DNA from: a virus
Strand: one strand, 5' to 3'
Length of the DNA: 64,000 bases
Virus record (IMG/VR): IMGVR_UViG_3300009103_001934
Coordinates: 114,488 to 178,487 of that record
Shown here: piece by piece, positions 19,862 through 28,221 of the stretch
Position numbering within the stretch: position 1 is the first letter of the stretch
Layout of the letters: every line of letters begins with the position of its first letter
Notes under the pieces: generated by a model
What the model was told of the DNA's origin: nothing
The model's database searches: none
The model's input: the letters and a program-made list of their open reading frames with translations, nothing else
Position numbers and translations under genes: made by a program

Positions 19862-20552
19862 GCACGATCTCTTTCCCTTAGCGAATCCATACGAAAGCGC
19901 AGATTACTACGCATTCGTCGATCGTGACCATCCGAATGCGGAAGGCTGGCGGCTAATTAATTCTCCTGACTTTTCTATTTGCGACTCTGTATACTATAAT
20001 AGAAGAAATGCTAAAATATATAAAGTAGCCCCCAGTTTATTTTTGCCAGATTATGATTATTATATTTGGATGGATGCTTGTAATTGTCTTTCTATAGATC
20101 CTAAAGAACTAATAGAAGGATATGTGGGAGAATCAGATTTAGGACTGTTTGCCCATCCCCATAGAAACTGTCTTTATGAAGAAGCGCAAGTAATATATCA
20201 ATATGAATTAGATTTACCTGAAATCGTACAAGACCAGATGAACGCTTATAAGATGTCACGCTTTCCTAGTAATTATGGTTTATATGAATTATCTTGTTTT
20301 ATTATGAAAAACAACGAAACCACACGCAAGATGGGTCTCATGTGGTGGGAGCAAATCTGCCGTTTTAGTTCTAGAGATCAAATTAGTTTTCCTTTTGTCT
20401 TGGCACAAGTACAAGAGGAATTAAACATTTCCATTCTTCCCGGATACGTTCATCATGAAGATGGAAATAAGCTTTTCCTTTTCTTAGATAAACATGGACA
20501 GCCTACTGAATGGGCTAACCGAGCATCCCTTGTGAAAAGGCAAAATTTATAA
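19824..20552 (+). CDS. DUF616/TOD1-MUCI70-type glycosyltransferase-like protein
   Basis: This 242-residue protein has YYIWMDACNCL (an acidic metal-site-like strand), the FAHPHRNCLYEEA block and the SSRDQISFPF motif, which are characteristic of the DUF616 glycosyltransferase-like family. It likely transfers sugar in this cassette; the substrate is unknown. It overlaps rmlD by 38 nt and its stop overlaps the asnB start (TAATG). Confidence 0.75.
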   Translation: MKIAVLTSLFGSEHDLFPLANPYESADYYAFVDRDHPNAEGWRLINSPDFSICDSVYYNRRNAKIYKVAPSLFLPDYDYYIWMDACNCLSIDPKELIEGYVGESDLGLFAHPHRNCLYEEAQVIYQYELDLPEIVQDQMNAYKMSRFPSNYGLYELSCFIMKNNETTRKMGLMWWEQICRFSSRDQISFPFVLAQVQEELNISILPGYVHHEDGNKLFLFLDKHGQPTEWANRASLVKRQNL

Positions 20553-21883
20553 TGTGCAGTATATATTCGTCAAATATTGATCAAGATAATTATGATGATA
20601 TTAATTTCTTGTTAAAGCCTAGAGGTCCAGATAATACGTCTATAGAGCGTGTCTCTCATGGTTTTACCCTAATACATAATTTATTGAGCATAACTGGGGA
20701 ATATACTATCCAGCCCTTTATCGAAGATGATATTGCATGTTTGTATAATGGGGAAATTTATAACTTTAAAGAATTTGGAGATTATAAAAGCGACGGCTTA
20801 TGTTTAATAGATTTATATCGAGAATATGGAGAACAATTCGTACGAAAGCTTGATGGCGAATTCGCAATTCAAATATTTGATTTTAAAAACAACAAAATTC
20901 TAATATCGTCGGATATTTTTAGGACTAAGCCTTTATTTTACTCTATAGATTACGACAAGTTTGGATGTAGCACTTTTCGGACTCCTTTAGAGCTATCTGG
21001 ACACAAAAATATCAAGAAAATGCCGCCCAATACAACCAAGGTGTTTGATCTAAGCAGTCTGGACTTAATCGCTGAATATCCGATATATGAATTCGACTTG
21101 GATCAGAATAAAAATTATTACGATGATTGGAATATCGCATTTGAAAAATCTATATCCAAAAGGGTCTCAAATACGGCCTGTGAGGTCTTTATGGGCCTTA
21201 GCAGCGGGTATGACAGTGGCGCGATATGTAACGAGCTCATACGCCAATCTGCGCCTTTTAAAACGTATACTGTGATGGGGTCTGAAGACGAAAAAGTCAT
21301 GAGCGAAAGATTCTTTATTTTAGATTCTAATGAAGGGTGTTCTTATGCAAAGCTAGACAAAACAACAGATAATTTGACAAGAAACTATGAGCATATTAAG
21401 AGGTATACTGATCATTTTGTTTATACCATTAAGTCTTCTCGTGGATATACTGATTTTATTAAGTTAATAGATGATGCTGGTTCTTCTTGGTTATCTTTCG
21501 TATGTGAAGAAGCTAAAAAAGAAAATAGAAAAATTTACCTTTCTGGAATGGGGGCGGACGAAATATTTTCAGATTATGGATTTAATGGTAAGCCTAAATT
21601 TAGACACAGTAATTTCGGGGGGCTATTTCCTAAAGACTTGACTACGATATTTCCGTGGAATAGCTTTTATGGTAGTACTATGGAATCTTATCTAGCTAAA
21701 GAAGAATATGTCGCTGGCGCGCACGGACTGGAAGGCCGTTATCCATTTTTAGACAAAGAGGTCGTGCAAGAATTTCTCAATTTATCCGAAGATATTAAGA
21801 ACTACTCTTATAAGAGTGTTTTAGATAATTATTTATCAAAGCATGAGTATCCTTATGAAATCGGTAAGAAAAGGGGCTTTTAG
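20552..21883 (+). CDS. asnB: Asparagine synthetase, glutamine-hydrolysing type
   Basis: This 443-residue protein has the class II amidotransferase N-terminus with nucleophile Cys2 (MCSIYSSN), LLKPRGPDNTS, YNGEIYNF and DGEFAIQIFD. The synthetase half carries an altered PP-loop MGLSSGYDSGA and the C-terminal GLEGRYPFLDKEVVQEF. It is shorter than bacterial AsnB (about 500-630), and the SGGxDS loop reads SSGYDSG. It could make asparagine or amidate a sugar/acid in this cassette, as related enzymes do in glycan loci. Part of the operon from 17172. Confidence 0.85.
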   Translation: MCSIYSSNIDQDNYDDINFLLKPRGPDNTSIERVSHGFTLIHNLLSITGEYTIQPFIEDDIACLYNGEIYNFKEFGDYKSDGLCLIDLYREYGEQFVRKLDGEFAIQIFDFKNNKILISSDIFRTKPLFYSIDYDKFGCSTFRTPLELSGHKNIKKMPPNTTKVFDLSSLDLIAEYPIYEFDLDQNKNYYDDWNIAFEKSISKRVSNTACEVFMGLSSGYDSGAICNELIRQSAPFKTYTVMGSEDEKVMSERFFILDSNEGCSYAKLDKTTDNLTRNYEHIKRYTDHFVYTIKSSRGYTDFIKLIDDAGSSWLSFVCEEAKKENRKIYLSGMGADEIFSDYGFNGKPKFRHSNFGGLFPKDLTTIFPWNSFYGSTMESYLAKEEYVAGAHGLEGRYPFLDKEVVQEFLNLSEDIKNYSYKSVLDNYLSKHEYPYEIGKKRGF

Positions 21884-21894
21884 GAGCGTAAGGG

Positions 21895-21904
21895 GTGTAA
21901 TAAT
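21895..21904 (+). promoter_or_regulatory. GTGTAATA motif (candidate phage promoter)
   Basis: GTGTAATAAT lies 4-14 nt before the ATG at 21909. It matches the motif before many right-half genes; no -35 box is seen. Confidence 0.5.
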
Positions 21905-21908
21905 TATT

Positions 21909-22433
21909 ATGTCGCACAGAAAACAAAGACATTACTGTAATGAAATTAGGGATATTTTCCCGAATCATTTCAACGGTAAAAAAGTTTTAGAAGTCGGTTC
22001 TCTAGACATTAATGGTAACAATAATCGTTTGTTCGAAAATTGTGAATTATTGAGAATAGATTTAGGTCCGGGCAAAAACGTAGACTTAGTATGCCATGGG
22101 GCAGATCTAGATCACCCAGACAATAGTTACGAAACAATTTTATCAACAGAGGCTTTCGAACATGATAGCAGGCTAGAAGAGACACTAAAAAATATTATCA
22201 GGCTTTTATCAAACGGGGGGTTATTCATCTTTACTTGCGCTGGCATAGGAAGAAAAGAACACGGGACAAGCGCGTATCATTCTTTCGCTAGCCCCTATAC
22301 CCTAGATTTCTATAAAAACCGCTCAGAAGACGAAATCAGGCGAATAATCGACATCGACGAAACTTTCGAGACATACGAATTTCAATTTAATGCGACCTCT
22401 TCAGATCTTTATTTTTGGGGGATTAAAAAATGA
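21909..22433 (+). CDS. SAM-dependent methyltransferase
   Basis: This 174-residue class I methyltransferase has motif I VLEVGSLDINGNN, an acidic strand end (LLRIDLGPGKNVD), LSTEAFEHDSRLEETL and the GGLFIFTCAG strand. It probably methylates a sugar or small molecule in this cassette. The ATG at 21909 is preferred to one 66 nt upstream inside asnB because it follows the GTGTAATA motif. Its end overlaps rmlB by 4 nt. Confidence 0.8.
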   Translation: MSHRKQRHYCNEIRDIFPNHFNGKKVLEVGSLDINGNNNRLFENCELLRIDLGPGKNVDLVCHGADLDHPDNSYETILSTEAFEHDSRLEETLKNIIRLLSNGGLFIFTCAGIGRKEHGTSAYHSFASPYTLDFYKNRSEDEIRRIIDIDETFETYEFQFNATSSDLYFWGIKK

Positions 22434-23404
22434 ATTTACTAATTACAGGTGGCGCGGGGTTCATAGGGACCAATTTTGTTAAGATGATGCTCAAAAAAAG
22501 GGCTGGTCAAAAATTAATGGTTGTTATGGATAGCTTAACCTACGCTTCGGACTACAAAAACATTAAAGAAGATATTTACGATCATCCCAAATTAAAATTT
22601 GCAAATGTTGATATAAGAGACTCTAGATATGTAAACGCTACGTTTGAAAAATATGGTATAACTCATGTTGTTCATTTTGCTGCAGAATCTCACGTCGATA
22701 ATTCTATCCTTGGCCCAAAAACGTTTATCGAAACAAATGTGCTAGGAACGCTTAACCTTTTAGAGGCGGCGAAGACATACCAAGTAGAAAGATTCCATCA
22801 CATTTCCACAGACGAAGTGTTCGGCCACTTGGGTGACAAAGGTAAGTTCTCAGAAAATACCCCTTATGCTCCTAGGAACCCATATTCTGCTTCTAAGGCG
22901 GCTTCTGATCATTTGGTTAGATCATACTACTATACCTATGAACTGCCCGTAACGATATCAAACTGCTCCAATAACTACGGTCCCTATCAGCATGATGAAA
23001 AGTTTATTCCAACAATCATCAATTCGATATTGAAAAGAAAAAAGATTCCCCTATATGGACAAGGTTTAAATGTAAGAGATTGGATTCATGCAGAAGATCA
23101 CTGTAATGCGCTGTTAACTATTTTAAAAAAGGGCAAAGTGGGAGAAACATATAATATTGGTGCTGACTGCGAAATGAGAAATCTTGATGTAGTTAACTTA
23201 ATATGCGAGATCTTAAAGGTAGAGCCTGACGACTGTATAGAATTTGTCTGTGATCGATTAGGGCATGATTTTAGATATGCAATAGATTCATCTAGAATCA
23301 GAAAAGAATTGAGATGGAAGCCTAAAATTTCATTCGAAAAAGGTATACTTAAAACCGTATCTTATTACAAAAGTAAGTATGATACTGAATTTAGAGACTT
23401 ATAG
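22430..23404 (+). CDS. rmlB: dTDP-glucose 4,6-dehydratase
   Basis: This 324-residue extended SDR enzyme has GGAGFIGTNF at the N-terminus, HFAAESHVDNSI, the catalytic STDEVFGHLG (Asp/Glu), YSASKAASDHLVRSYY with Y-x3-K, and NCSNNYGPYQ. It converts dTDP-glucose to dTDP-4-keto-6-deoxyglucose. Length and motifs are typical of RmlB. With RmlA and RmlD it gives most of the dTDP-rhamnose pathway; the RmlC epimerase is not in this window. Confidence 0.95.
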   Translation: MNLLITGGAGFIGTNFVKMMLKKRAGQKLMVVMDSLTYASDYKNIKEDIYDHPKLKFANVDIRDSRYVNATFEKYGITHVVHFAAESHVDNSILGPKTFIETNVLGTLNLLEAAKTYQVERFHHISTDEVFGHLGDKGKFSENTPYAPRNPYSASKAASDHLVRSYYYTYELPVTISNCSNNYGPYQHDEKFIPTIINSILKRKKIPLYGQGLNVRDWIHAEDHCNALLTILKKGKVGETYNIGADCEMRNLDVVNLICEILKVEPDDCIEFVCDRLGHDFRYAIDSSRIRKELRWKPKISFEKGILKTVSYYKSKYDTEFRDL

Positions 23405-23405
23405 T

Positions 23406-23415
23406 GTGTAATTAT
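23406..23415 (+). promoter_or_regulatory. GTGTAATT motif (candidate phage promoter)
   Basis: GTGTAATTAT lies just before the ATG of phoH at 23421. Confidence 0.5.
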
Positions 23416-23420
23416 AATTA

Positions 23421-24212
23421 ATGCCTACTAAGAAGACTAATTCTGATGGTAAGGTTAAGATCCGACGCGACCGAGAGTTTGCAGAACATCTAAACGAAAC
23501 TGAAAACAAATTTGTCCCAGATAATCCAATCAAAAGACAAATTAAAATTAACCAACTACCGTGGACTGATAAGCAAAAAGAGTTTTTCCGAATAGCGCTA
23601 GATTATCATACTAAGATAGTCTTTGTTAATGGACCAGCGGGTACATCTAAGACTTTGTTATCGGTCTATTGTGGATTACAGCTTTTAAATATGAAAGCTA
23701 TCTCAGATATTATGTATTTGAGATCCGCAGTAGAAAGTTCTGAATCTAAACTGGGTTTTCTCCCGGGGTCAGCAGACGATAAACTAAAATTTTATAACTT
23801 GCCATTTTTAGATAAATTAGACGAGCTACTAATAACTACCAAGCCCGAAAAGCTAGAAGAGGAAAAAAGAGTTTCCATGTTTCCAGTAAACTTCGCAAGA
23901 GGAATGAACTGGAAAGGTAAATGCATTATTTTAGATGAAGCGCAAAACTCTACCATGAAGGAGATTACGACCGTTCTTACTAGAATGGGTGAGGGGAGCA
24001 GATGCTTTGTATTGGCGGACCCTATGCAAACCGACTTGAGAGCAGACTATCAACAGGGAGCCTTCGAAAAGTTAGGGGGTATATTCTCCGATGAGGAAAG
24101 CATGAATATGGGGATTTATAATTTTAACTTTACTGAAGAAGATATTATGAGGTCTGAATTAGTTAAGTTTATCGTTCGAAAAATCAACCGAGAGGGAGAG
24201 AACCATGAGTGA
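23421..24212 (+). CDS. phoH: PhoH-like ATPase
   Basis: This 263-residue protein has Walker A GPAGTSKT (71-78), an RSAVESSESKLGFLPGSADDK segment typical of PhoH, Walker B CIILDEAQN (about 168-176) and VLADPMQTD. PhoH-like ATPases are very common in marine and freshwater phages; proposed roles include RNA metabolism and phosphate-stress functions, but these are not settled. The end overlaps clpP by 8 nt. Confidence 0.9.
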   Translation: MPTKKTNSDGKVKIRRDREFAEHLNETENKFVPDNPIKRQIKINQLPWTDKQKEFFRIALDYHTKIVFVNGPAGTSKTLLSVYCGLQLLNMKAISDIMYLRSAVESSESKLGFLPGSADDKLKFYNLPFLDKLDELLITTKPEKLEEEKRVSMFPVNFARGMNWKGKCIILDEAQNSTMKEITTVLTRMGEGSRCFVLADPMQTDLRADYQQGAFEKLGGIFSDEESMNMGIYNFNFTEEDIMRSELVKFIVRKINREGENHE

Positions 24213-24984
24213 AGAAGTAAAAAGAACTAAAAAAGAAATAGAAGCTGATTTGCTCTTAAAGCAAGCAGAGTTAGATCAGAAACTAGCCGAAATAGAAAAG
24301 ACCAAGGCTGAGACAGAAAAAATGCAAGCTGAAGCCGGAAAGGCTCACCTCGAATATGAGAAGGCCCACAATAACAGGAGCAAAGAGCTATATACAGATG
24401 AAGAAAATTATTTATATAGATTTTCTAAAGACGTTTCTCATCACTCAGTTCAGGCCTGTATGAGTAAGCTTACAGAATGGCACAGAAAGGATCCAAAGTG
24501 CGCAATAGAAATTATCTTCTCATCTCCCGGAGGAAGTATTATTGATGGATTTGAATTATTCGATTTCATACAAGAGCTTAGGCAAAAGGGGCACAAAATA
24601 ACTACGGGCTCCTTGGGCATGGCCGCTTCCATGGCAGGCATCTTATTGCAAGCGGGAGACGTAAGGTGGATCGGGCATCAAGCATGGATGATGATCCATA
24701 GGGCTGCATTCGGAGCGATTGGTAAAACATATGAGGTGGAAGATGAAGTAAGGTTGGTAAAAAGAATTGAAGGAAGAATTTTAGATATCTTTACTTCTAG
24801 ATCTAACCTAACTAAAATTAAAATAAAAAGAAATTGGGACAGAAAAGACTGGTGGATAGACGCTGACGAAGCTGTATCTTTAGGGTTAGTCGACGAAATT
24901 CGAGCGATGATGCCTGAGCACCAAAATAATAAAAAAATAACAAAGAAAGTAAAAGCAAATGTACGGAAGACTAAAAGATCCTGA
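24205..24984 (+). CDS. clpP: ClpP-like serine protease
   Basis: This 259-residue protein starts with a coiled coil (about 1-60, Lys/Glu/Ala-rich) followed by a ClpP fold: FSSPGGSIIDGFELFD, the nucleophile Ser142 in GMAASMAG, and His165 in MMIHRAAFG, with a later Asp expected. ClpP-like phage proteases often mature the prohead, but this window also has a separate protease/scaffold gene (39110), so this one may instead act on host or phage proteins. Both catalytic residues are present. Confidence 0.85.
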   Translation: MSEEVKRTKKEIEADLLLKQAELDQKLAEIEKTKAETEKMQAEAGKAHLEYEKAHNNRSKELYTDEENYLYRFSKDVSHHSVQACMSKLTEWHRKDPKCAIEIIFSSPGGSIIDGFELFDFIQELRQKGHKITTGSLGMAASMAGILLQAGDVRWIGHQAWMMIHRAAFGAIGKTYEVEDEVRLVKRIEGRILDIFTSRSNLTKIKIKRNWDRKDWWIDADEAVSLGLVDEIRAMMPEHQNNKKITKKVKANVRKTKRS

Positions 24985-25117
24985 AAAATACGGAGCGTGG
25001 ACTAGAGCAATTAAGAGTTGGCTTAAAAAAGCTTGGAAAAAAATTAGACATTATTGCTGTAGCGTGGGATTATGTACTATAGATAAGTGCAAATGCTCAT
25101 GTCATGAGAGTAAGTAG
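24959..25117 (+). CDS. Small basic Cys-cluster protein (52 aa)
   Basis: The ORF overlaps the end of clpP by 26 nt in another frame and the next gene by 14 nt. It encodes a basic, Trp-containing helix (AIKSWLKKAWKKIRHY) and a C-terminal cluster of six Cys and one His (CCSVGLCTIDKCKCSCH) suited to zinc binding. No family is recognised; the tight packing supports a real gene. Confidence 0.5.
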   Translation: MYGRLKDPEKYGAWTRAIKSWLKKAWKKIRHYCCSVGLCTIDKCKCSCHESK

Positions 25118-25814
25118 CAAACATAAGTTTATATTCCTCAGTAATCCTAAGTGCGGATCTACAAGTATAGATTACGCTTTACAAGATTATTCTACCTTCG
25201 GGCACGAACACTGTAGGCCTGACGAAAACTATGTCCCTCCAGAAGACGGAGGATTTGATAATAGAGCAATACGACATATTAACGCTTACCAACTAAAAGT
25301 TTACTTTGATCACATGAAATCTACGGACGACAGTGATTTTGATTGGGAGTGGGATAATTATTATAAATTTACCACAATCCGAAATCCTTGGGAAAAAATG
25401 GTGTCCTATTATTTTCTCTCCAAGCCCGATAAAGATAACAACTTCTTTATGGAAGTGGATAAGTGGAATAAAGACACAGCATTTAGCAACGGATTTAATA
25501 GTTGGCTAAAGTGGGTTATATCCCTCCACGGACTCCCTTCTTACGAATACTTTTGTTTAAATCACGAAACGAAAGAAGAAATGATTGATGAAGTCTTTGA
25601 CGTGGCCGAAATAAATGGAGGACTAATTACTAAACTAAATGAATTAGGATTGGATATTGAAGAAATTCCCAAAAGGCAACCTATGAGCTTAGAGGTAACT
25701 GCTTCGAACATAACGGAAGACTATTTTTCTTTGTATAATACAGAATCAAAAGAAATTATAGAAAAAGTGTATGCCTCAGATATAGATAAGTTCGGCTATA
25801 CTTTTGGGGCTTAA
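25104..25814 (+). CDS. Sulfotransferase-like protein
   Basis: This 236-residue protein carries the 5'-phosphosulfate loop FLSNPKCGSTSI (about 11-22) and the 3'-phosphate motif TTIRNPWEKMVSYY (about 89-102) of PAPS-dependent sulfotransferases (sulfotransferase family 2-like). It would transfer sulfate to a glycan or other hydroxyl acceptor, fitting the adjacent sugar cassette. A His-rich segment (FGHEHCRP) may be near the active site. Its stop overlaps the stop of a convergent small gene. Confidence 0.8.
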   Translation: MRVSSKHKFIFLSNPKCGSTSIDYALQDYSTFGHEHCRPDENYVPPEDGGFDNRAIRHINAYQLKVYFDHMKSTDDSDFDWEWDNYYKFTTIRNPWEKMVSYYFLSKPDKDNNFFMEVDKWNKDTAFSNGFNSWLKWVISLHGLPSYEYFCLNHETKEEMIDEVFDVAEINGGLITKLNELGLDIEEIPKRQPMSLEVTASNITEDYFSLYNTESKEIIEKVYASDIDKFGYTFGA

Positions 25815-25975
25815 TTTAGCCGTCTTTCTATTAGAACTTTAAGTTCATGCGCTATATTATTAACCCTTATTGAATAAGCTCTGATCTCATCATCTGTATC
25901 TTTACAGTAATGTAGAGATAACTTCATAATCTCCTCAGCCTTTTCTGCAGCTTCCTTTTTAGCCAAGTTATCCAT
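25811..25975 (-). CDS. Small helical protein on minus strand (54 aa)
   Basis: This minus-strand ORF encodes MDNLAKKEAAEKAEEIMKLS then DDEIRAYSIRVNNIAHELKV, a single long charged helix. Its stop overlaps that of the sulfotransferase gene. It fills an otherwise empty interval, which supports it. No family is recognised. Confidence 0.55.
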   Translation of the reverse strand: MDNLAKKEAAEKAEEIMKLSLHYCKDTDDEIRAYSIRVNNIAHELKVLIERRLN

Positions 25976-26026
25976 ATCTTATTTTAGCCTAAAGTTAGAA
26001 AAAATTAATAAAATATTTCAAATATG

Positions 26027-26035
26027 TGGTATAAT
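26027..26035 (+). promoter_or_regulatory. Extended -10 promoter
   Basis: TGGTATAAT is a perfect extended -10 (TATAAT at 26030-26035). The ATG at 26044 is 8 nt downstream, so nearly leaderless. Confidence 0.6.
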
Positions 26036-26043
26036 AAGTAGAT

Positions 26044-26403
26044 ATGTTAAAAATATATTGTCAAAAATGCGGGGGCTTAAATGCTTATGTCTCAGAAAAG
26101 CCAAAATTCTGCCAAAAATGTGGTAATACTTTCGGCTCAATAGGCGCACCAAAAAAACTTGAAAAACAGGCGCGAGCTTTTGCTGAAGATGAAGATTTAG
26201 AAATACATCATATCCCCGATATTGATGGATTGTTGGTAGACATAGATGTAGCCGGACCCAGTAGTAGCACAATCGGTAATATTGCCGGAACGAATAAAGA
26301 AGGATTAAAAATAGAGCGGAGAGAGTTATCTCCGGAAGAAGCCAATATGGACCCCGTGGCTGAGTTAAAAAGAGAAGGGTCAACACTAAGACAAAATGAA
26401 TAA
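26044..26403 (+). CDS. Zinc-ribbon protein preceding sigma factor
   Basis: This 119-residue protein begins MLKIYCQKCGGLNAYVSEKP with two CxxC knuckles (CQKC at about 6-9 and 23-26), a zinc ribbon, followed by an acidic, disordered-looking tail. It overlaps the sigma-factor gene by 8 nt, so the two are co-expressed. A role in late transcription, as a co-activator, is possible but unproven. Confidence 0.8.
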   Translation: MLKIYCQKCGGLNAYVSEKPKFCQKCGNTFGSIGAPKKLEKQARAFAEDEDLEIHHIPDIDGLLVDIDVAGPSSSTIGNIAGTNKEGLKIERRELSPEEANMDPVAELKREGSTLRQNE

Positions 26404-27124
26404 AAAAAAGCCTAGCAAAAAAGCTAAGGCGCAAGCAAAGAAAAAAAAGGAATTAAGGTTTGAGGACTGCTTAGGGATAATTAACGAAGAGATAGCGAAA
26501 AGGAGAGGAAAATGGAATTTATCGGTTATAGCTTGGATGGATTTTGAAGATGTATCACAGATACTAAGAATACACATTTATAGAAAATGGCATCTTTATG
26601 ATCAAACCAAAAATCTAAAGCCATGGATTAGGACAATAATTGGGAATCAAATTAAAAATTTAGTTAGAAATAACTATACTAATTTTGTTAAACCCTGTGC
26701 TAAATGCGCTGCAGCTGTAGAAGAGCATGGTTGCCTAATTTATGAGCAACAGTGCAGCGCTTGCCCATTATACAAAAATTGGGAAAAAAATAAAAAAAGT
26801 GGATACCAAGCAAAAATGCCCTTATCTCTTGAAAACCACTCTCAAGAAGTTTATCATTTACCAACGCATAATGAATTTAATCTTGAGATATCTATTAAAA
26901 ATTTAAATAATAAGATGCAGGAAGTTTTAAAGCCTCACGAATGGAAAATTTATTGCTATTTATATGTTGATAACTTATCGGAGTTAGAGGTAGCAAAGAA
27001 AATGGGCTACAAAACTTCAGAAAAGAATAGGTCCCCGGGGTATAAACAAATTAAAAATGTTAAAAAGAAAATCATATTAAAAGCCAAACAGTGTTTGGAG
27101 AACGACGAAATAGATATATATTAA
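26396..27124 (+). CDS. Phage-encoded sigma factor (region 2 and region 4)
   Basis: This 242-residue protein has sigma region 2 (about 42-95): FEDVSQILRIHIYRKWHLYD, then KPWIRTIIGNQIKNLVRNNY, the core-binding and -10-reading helices. Region 4-like HTH sequence lies at about 175-235 (LSELEVAKKMGY and a basic recognition helix). Between them is an insertion with Cys at about 101, 104, 113, 120 and 123, likely zinc-binding. It should redirect host RNA polymerase to phage promoters, as T4 gp55 does. The GTGTAATA motifs are candidate targets. The N-terminus is Lys-rich. Confidence 0.8.
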   Translation: MNKKKPSKKAKAQAKKKKELRFEDCLGIINEEIAKRRGKWNLSVIAWMDFEDVSQILRIHIYRKWHLYDQTKNLKPWIRTIIGNQIKNLVRNNYTNFVKPCAKCAAAVEEHGCLIYEQQCSACPLYKNWEKNKKSGYQAKMPLSLENHSQEVYHLPTHNEFNLEISIKNLNNKMQEVLKPHEWKIYCYLYVDNLSELEVAKKMGYKTSEKNRSPGYKQIKNVKKKIILKAKQCLENDEIDIY

Positions 27125-27132
27125 AGTAAATT

Positions 27133-28221
27133 ATGTCCGGCGCAAATTTAACAGAGGAGCAAAAGGAGGAAGTTTTAAAAGAGTGGGAAAAGAGATCTGA
27201 TAATCCACCCTCACTTTTAGAACTAATTAGAATCGCTTACCCAGATCAACCACATTTAGACGGAAGAAGTAAAGAAGGAAAAGCGGTTAAAGCTTTTCTA
27301 GCGACGAAAGAAATCTCGCCCCTAGCATCTCATCAATACCAGCCTAAAAAGATCGAATTAACAGAGGAACACAAAGAGTTTATTCGTAACAATTTTCAAA
27401 TGATGTCATCAGTAGAAATGGCAAGAGTATTGTTCAAAAATAACGAACTGACAAACCTTAGTGCGGAATCAAGAGCGGTAGACGAATACGTTAAGACTCT
27501 AAACCCTACTATCGCTTTTCGACCAGAATCGGAAATTCCCGATGAGGATTATAAACCCCCAAAAACTACCCACGCCGCCATAACGAAAATAAATACTTAT
27601 GTTTTAGAAGGCATAGATAAAAATAAAATAACTCCCAGCGAAAAAAAAGGCATTAATAGTTTAATCGGCTATCTTCATACTTACAGATTCCTTCATCAAA
27701 TAAATACCTATGAAAATCAAACTGTTCGAGAGTTATTTGAAAGTAGCTTTATTAGATATACGTGGGACAAATATGATCTAACACAAGAAGAAGTAGATCA
27801 ATATATAGTTTTATCTGGTGAAGTAGTTATAGCCTCTAATATTCAAAGGCGAGTAGAAAGACTACAGCAGCATCTAGACGAGTCCGCGGAAGATTCGGAA
27901 GGAAGGCGTATAGCTATGTCTCTCGTAGAGTCCATAAGCACGGCGCAAACGGAATATAATCAGTGCGTCAATCGACAACAAAAATTACTCGAAAGCCTTA
28001 AGGAAAAACGTAGCGATAGACTTAAAAAGCAAGTGTCAGATACGGCGAGCATACTTAACTTAGTCGAGATGTGGAAGGAAGAGGAGTCTCGTAAAAAAAT
28101 GATTCAAATCGCCGAATTGAGAAAAGAAGTAATTAAAGACGAAATCGAAAATCTTACTTCTATGGACGAGATGAAAGCAAAAATAATGGGAATATCACAG
28201 GGGGAAATTTTAGATGGTTAA
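27133..28221 (+). CDS. Hypothetical protein, possible packaging-associated
   Basis: This 362-residue protein has an N-terminal region with HTH-like helices (LTEEQKEEVLKEWEKRS, LLELIRIAYPDQ) and a second similar unit (LTEEHKEFIRNNFQMMSSVE), then a helical body ending in a coiled coil. It lies three genes before terminase with no terminator. A small-terminase-like or DNA-recognition role is conceivable from position and the repeated HTH-like units, but no family is recognised. Confidence 0.7.
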   Translation: MSGANLTEEQKEEVLKEWEKRSDNPPSLLELIRIAYPDQPHLDGRSKEGKAVKAFLATKEISPLASHQYQPKKIELTEEHKEFIRNNFQMMSSVEMARVLFKNNELTNLSAESRAVDEYVKTLNPTIAFRPESEIPDEDYKPPKTTHAAITKINTYVLEGIDKNKITPSEKKGINSLIGYLHTYRFLHQINTYENQTVRELFESSFIRYTWDKYDLTQEEVDQYIVLSGEVVIASNIQRRVERLQQHLDESAEDSEGRRIAMSLVESISTAQTEYNQCVNRQQKLLESLKEKRSDRLKKQVSDTASILNLVEMWKEEESRKKMIQIAELRKEVIKDEIENLTSMDEMKAKIMGISQGEILDG

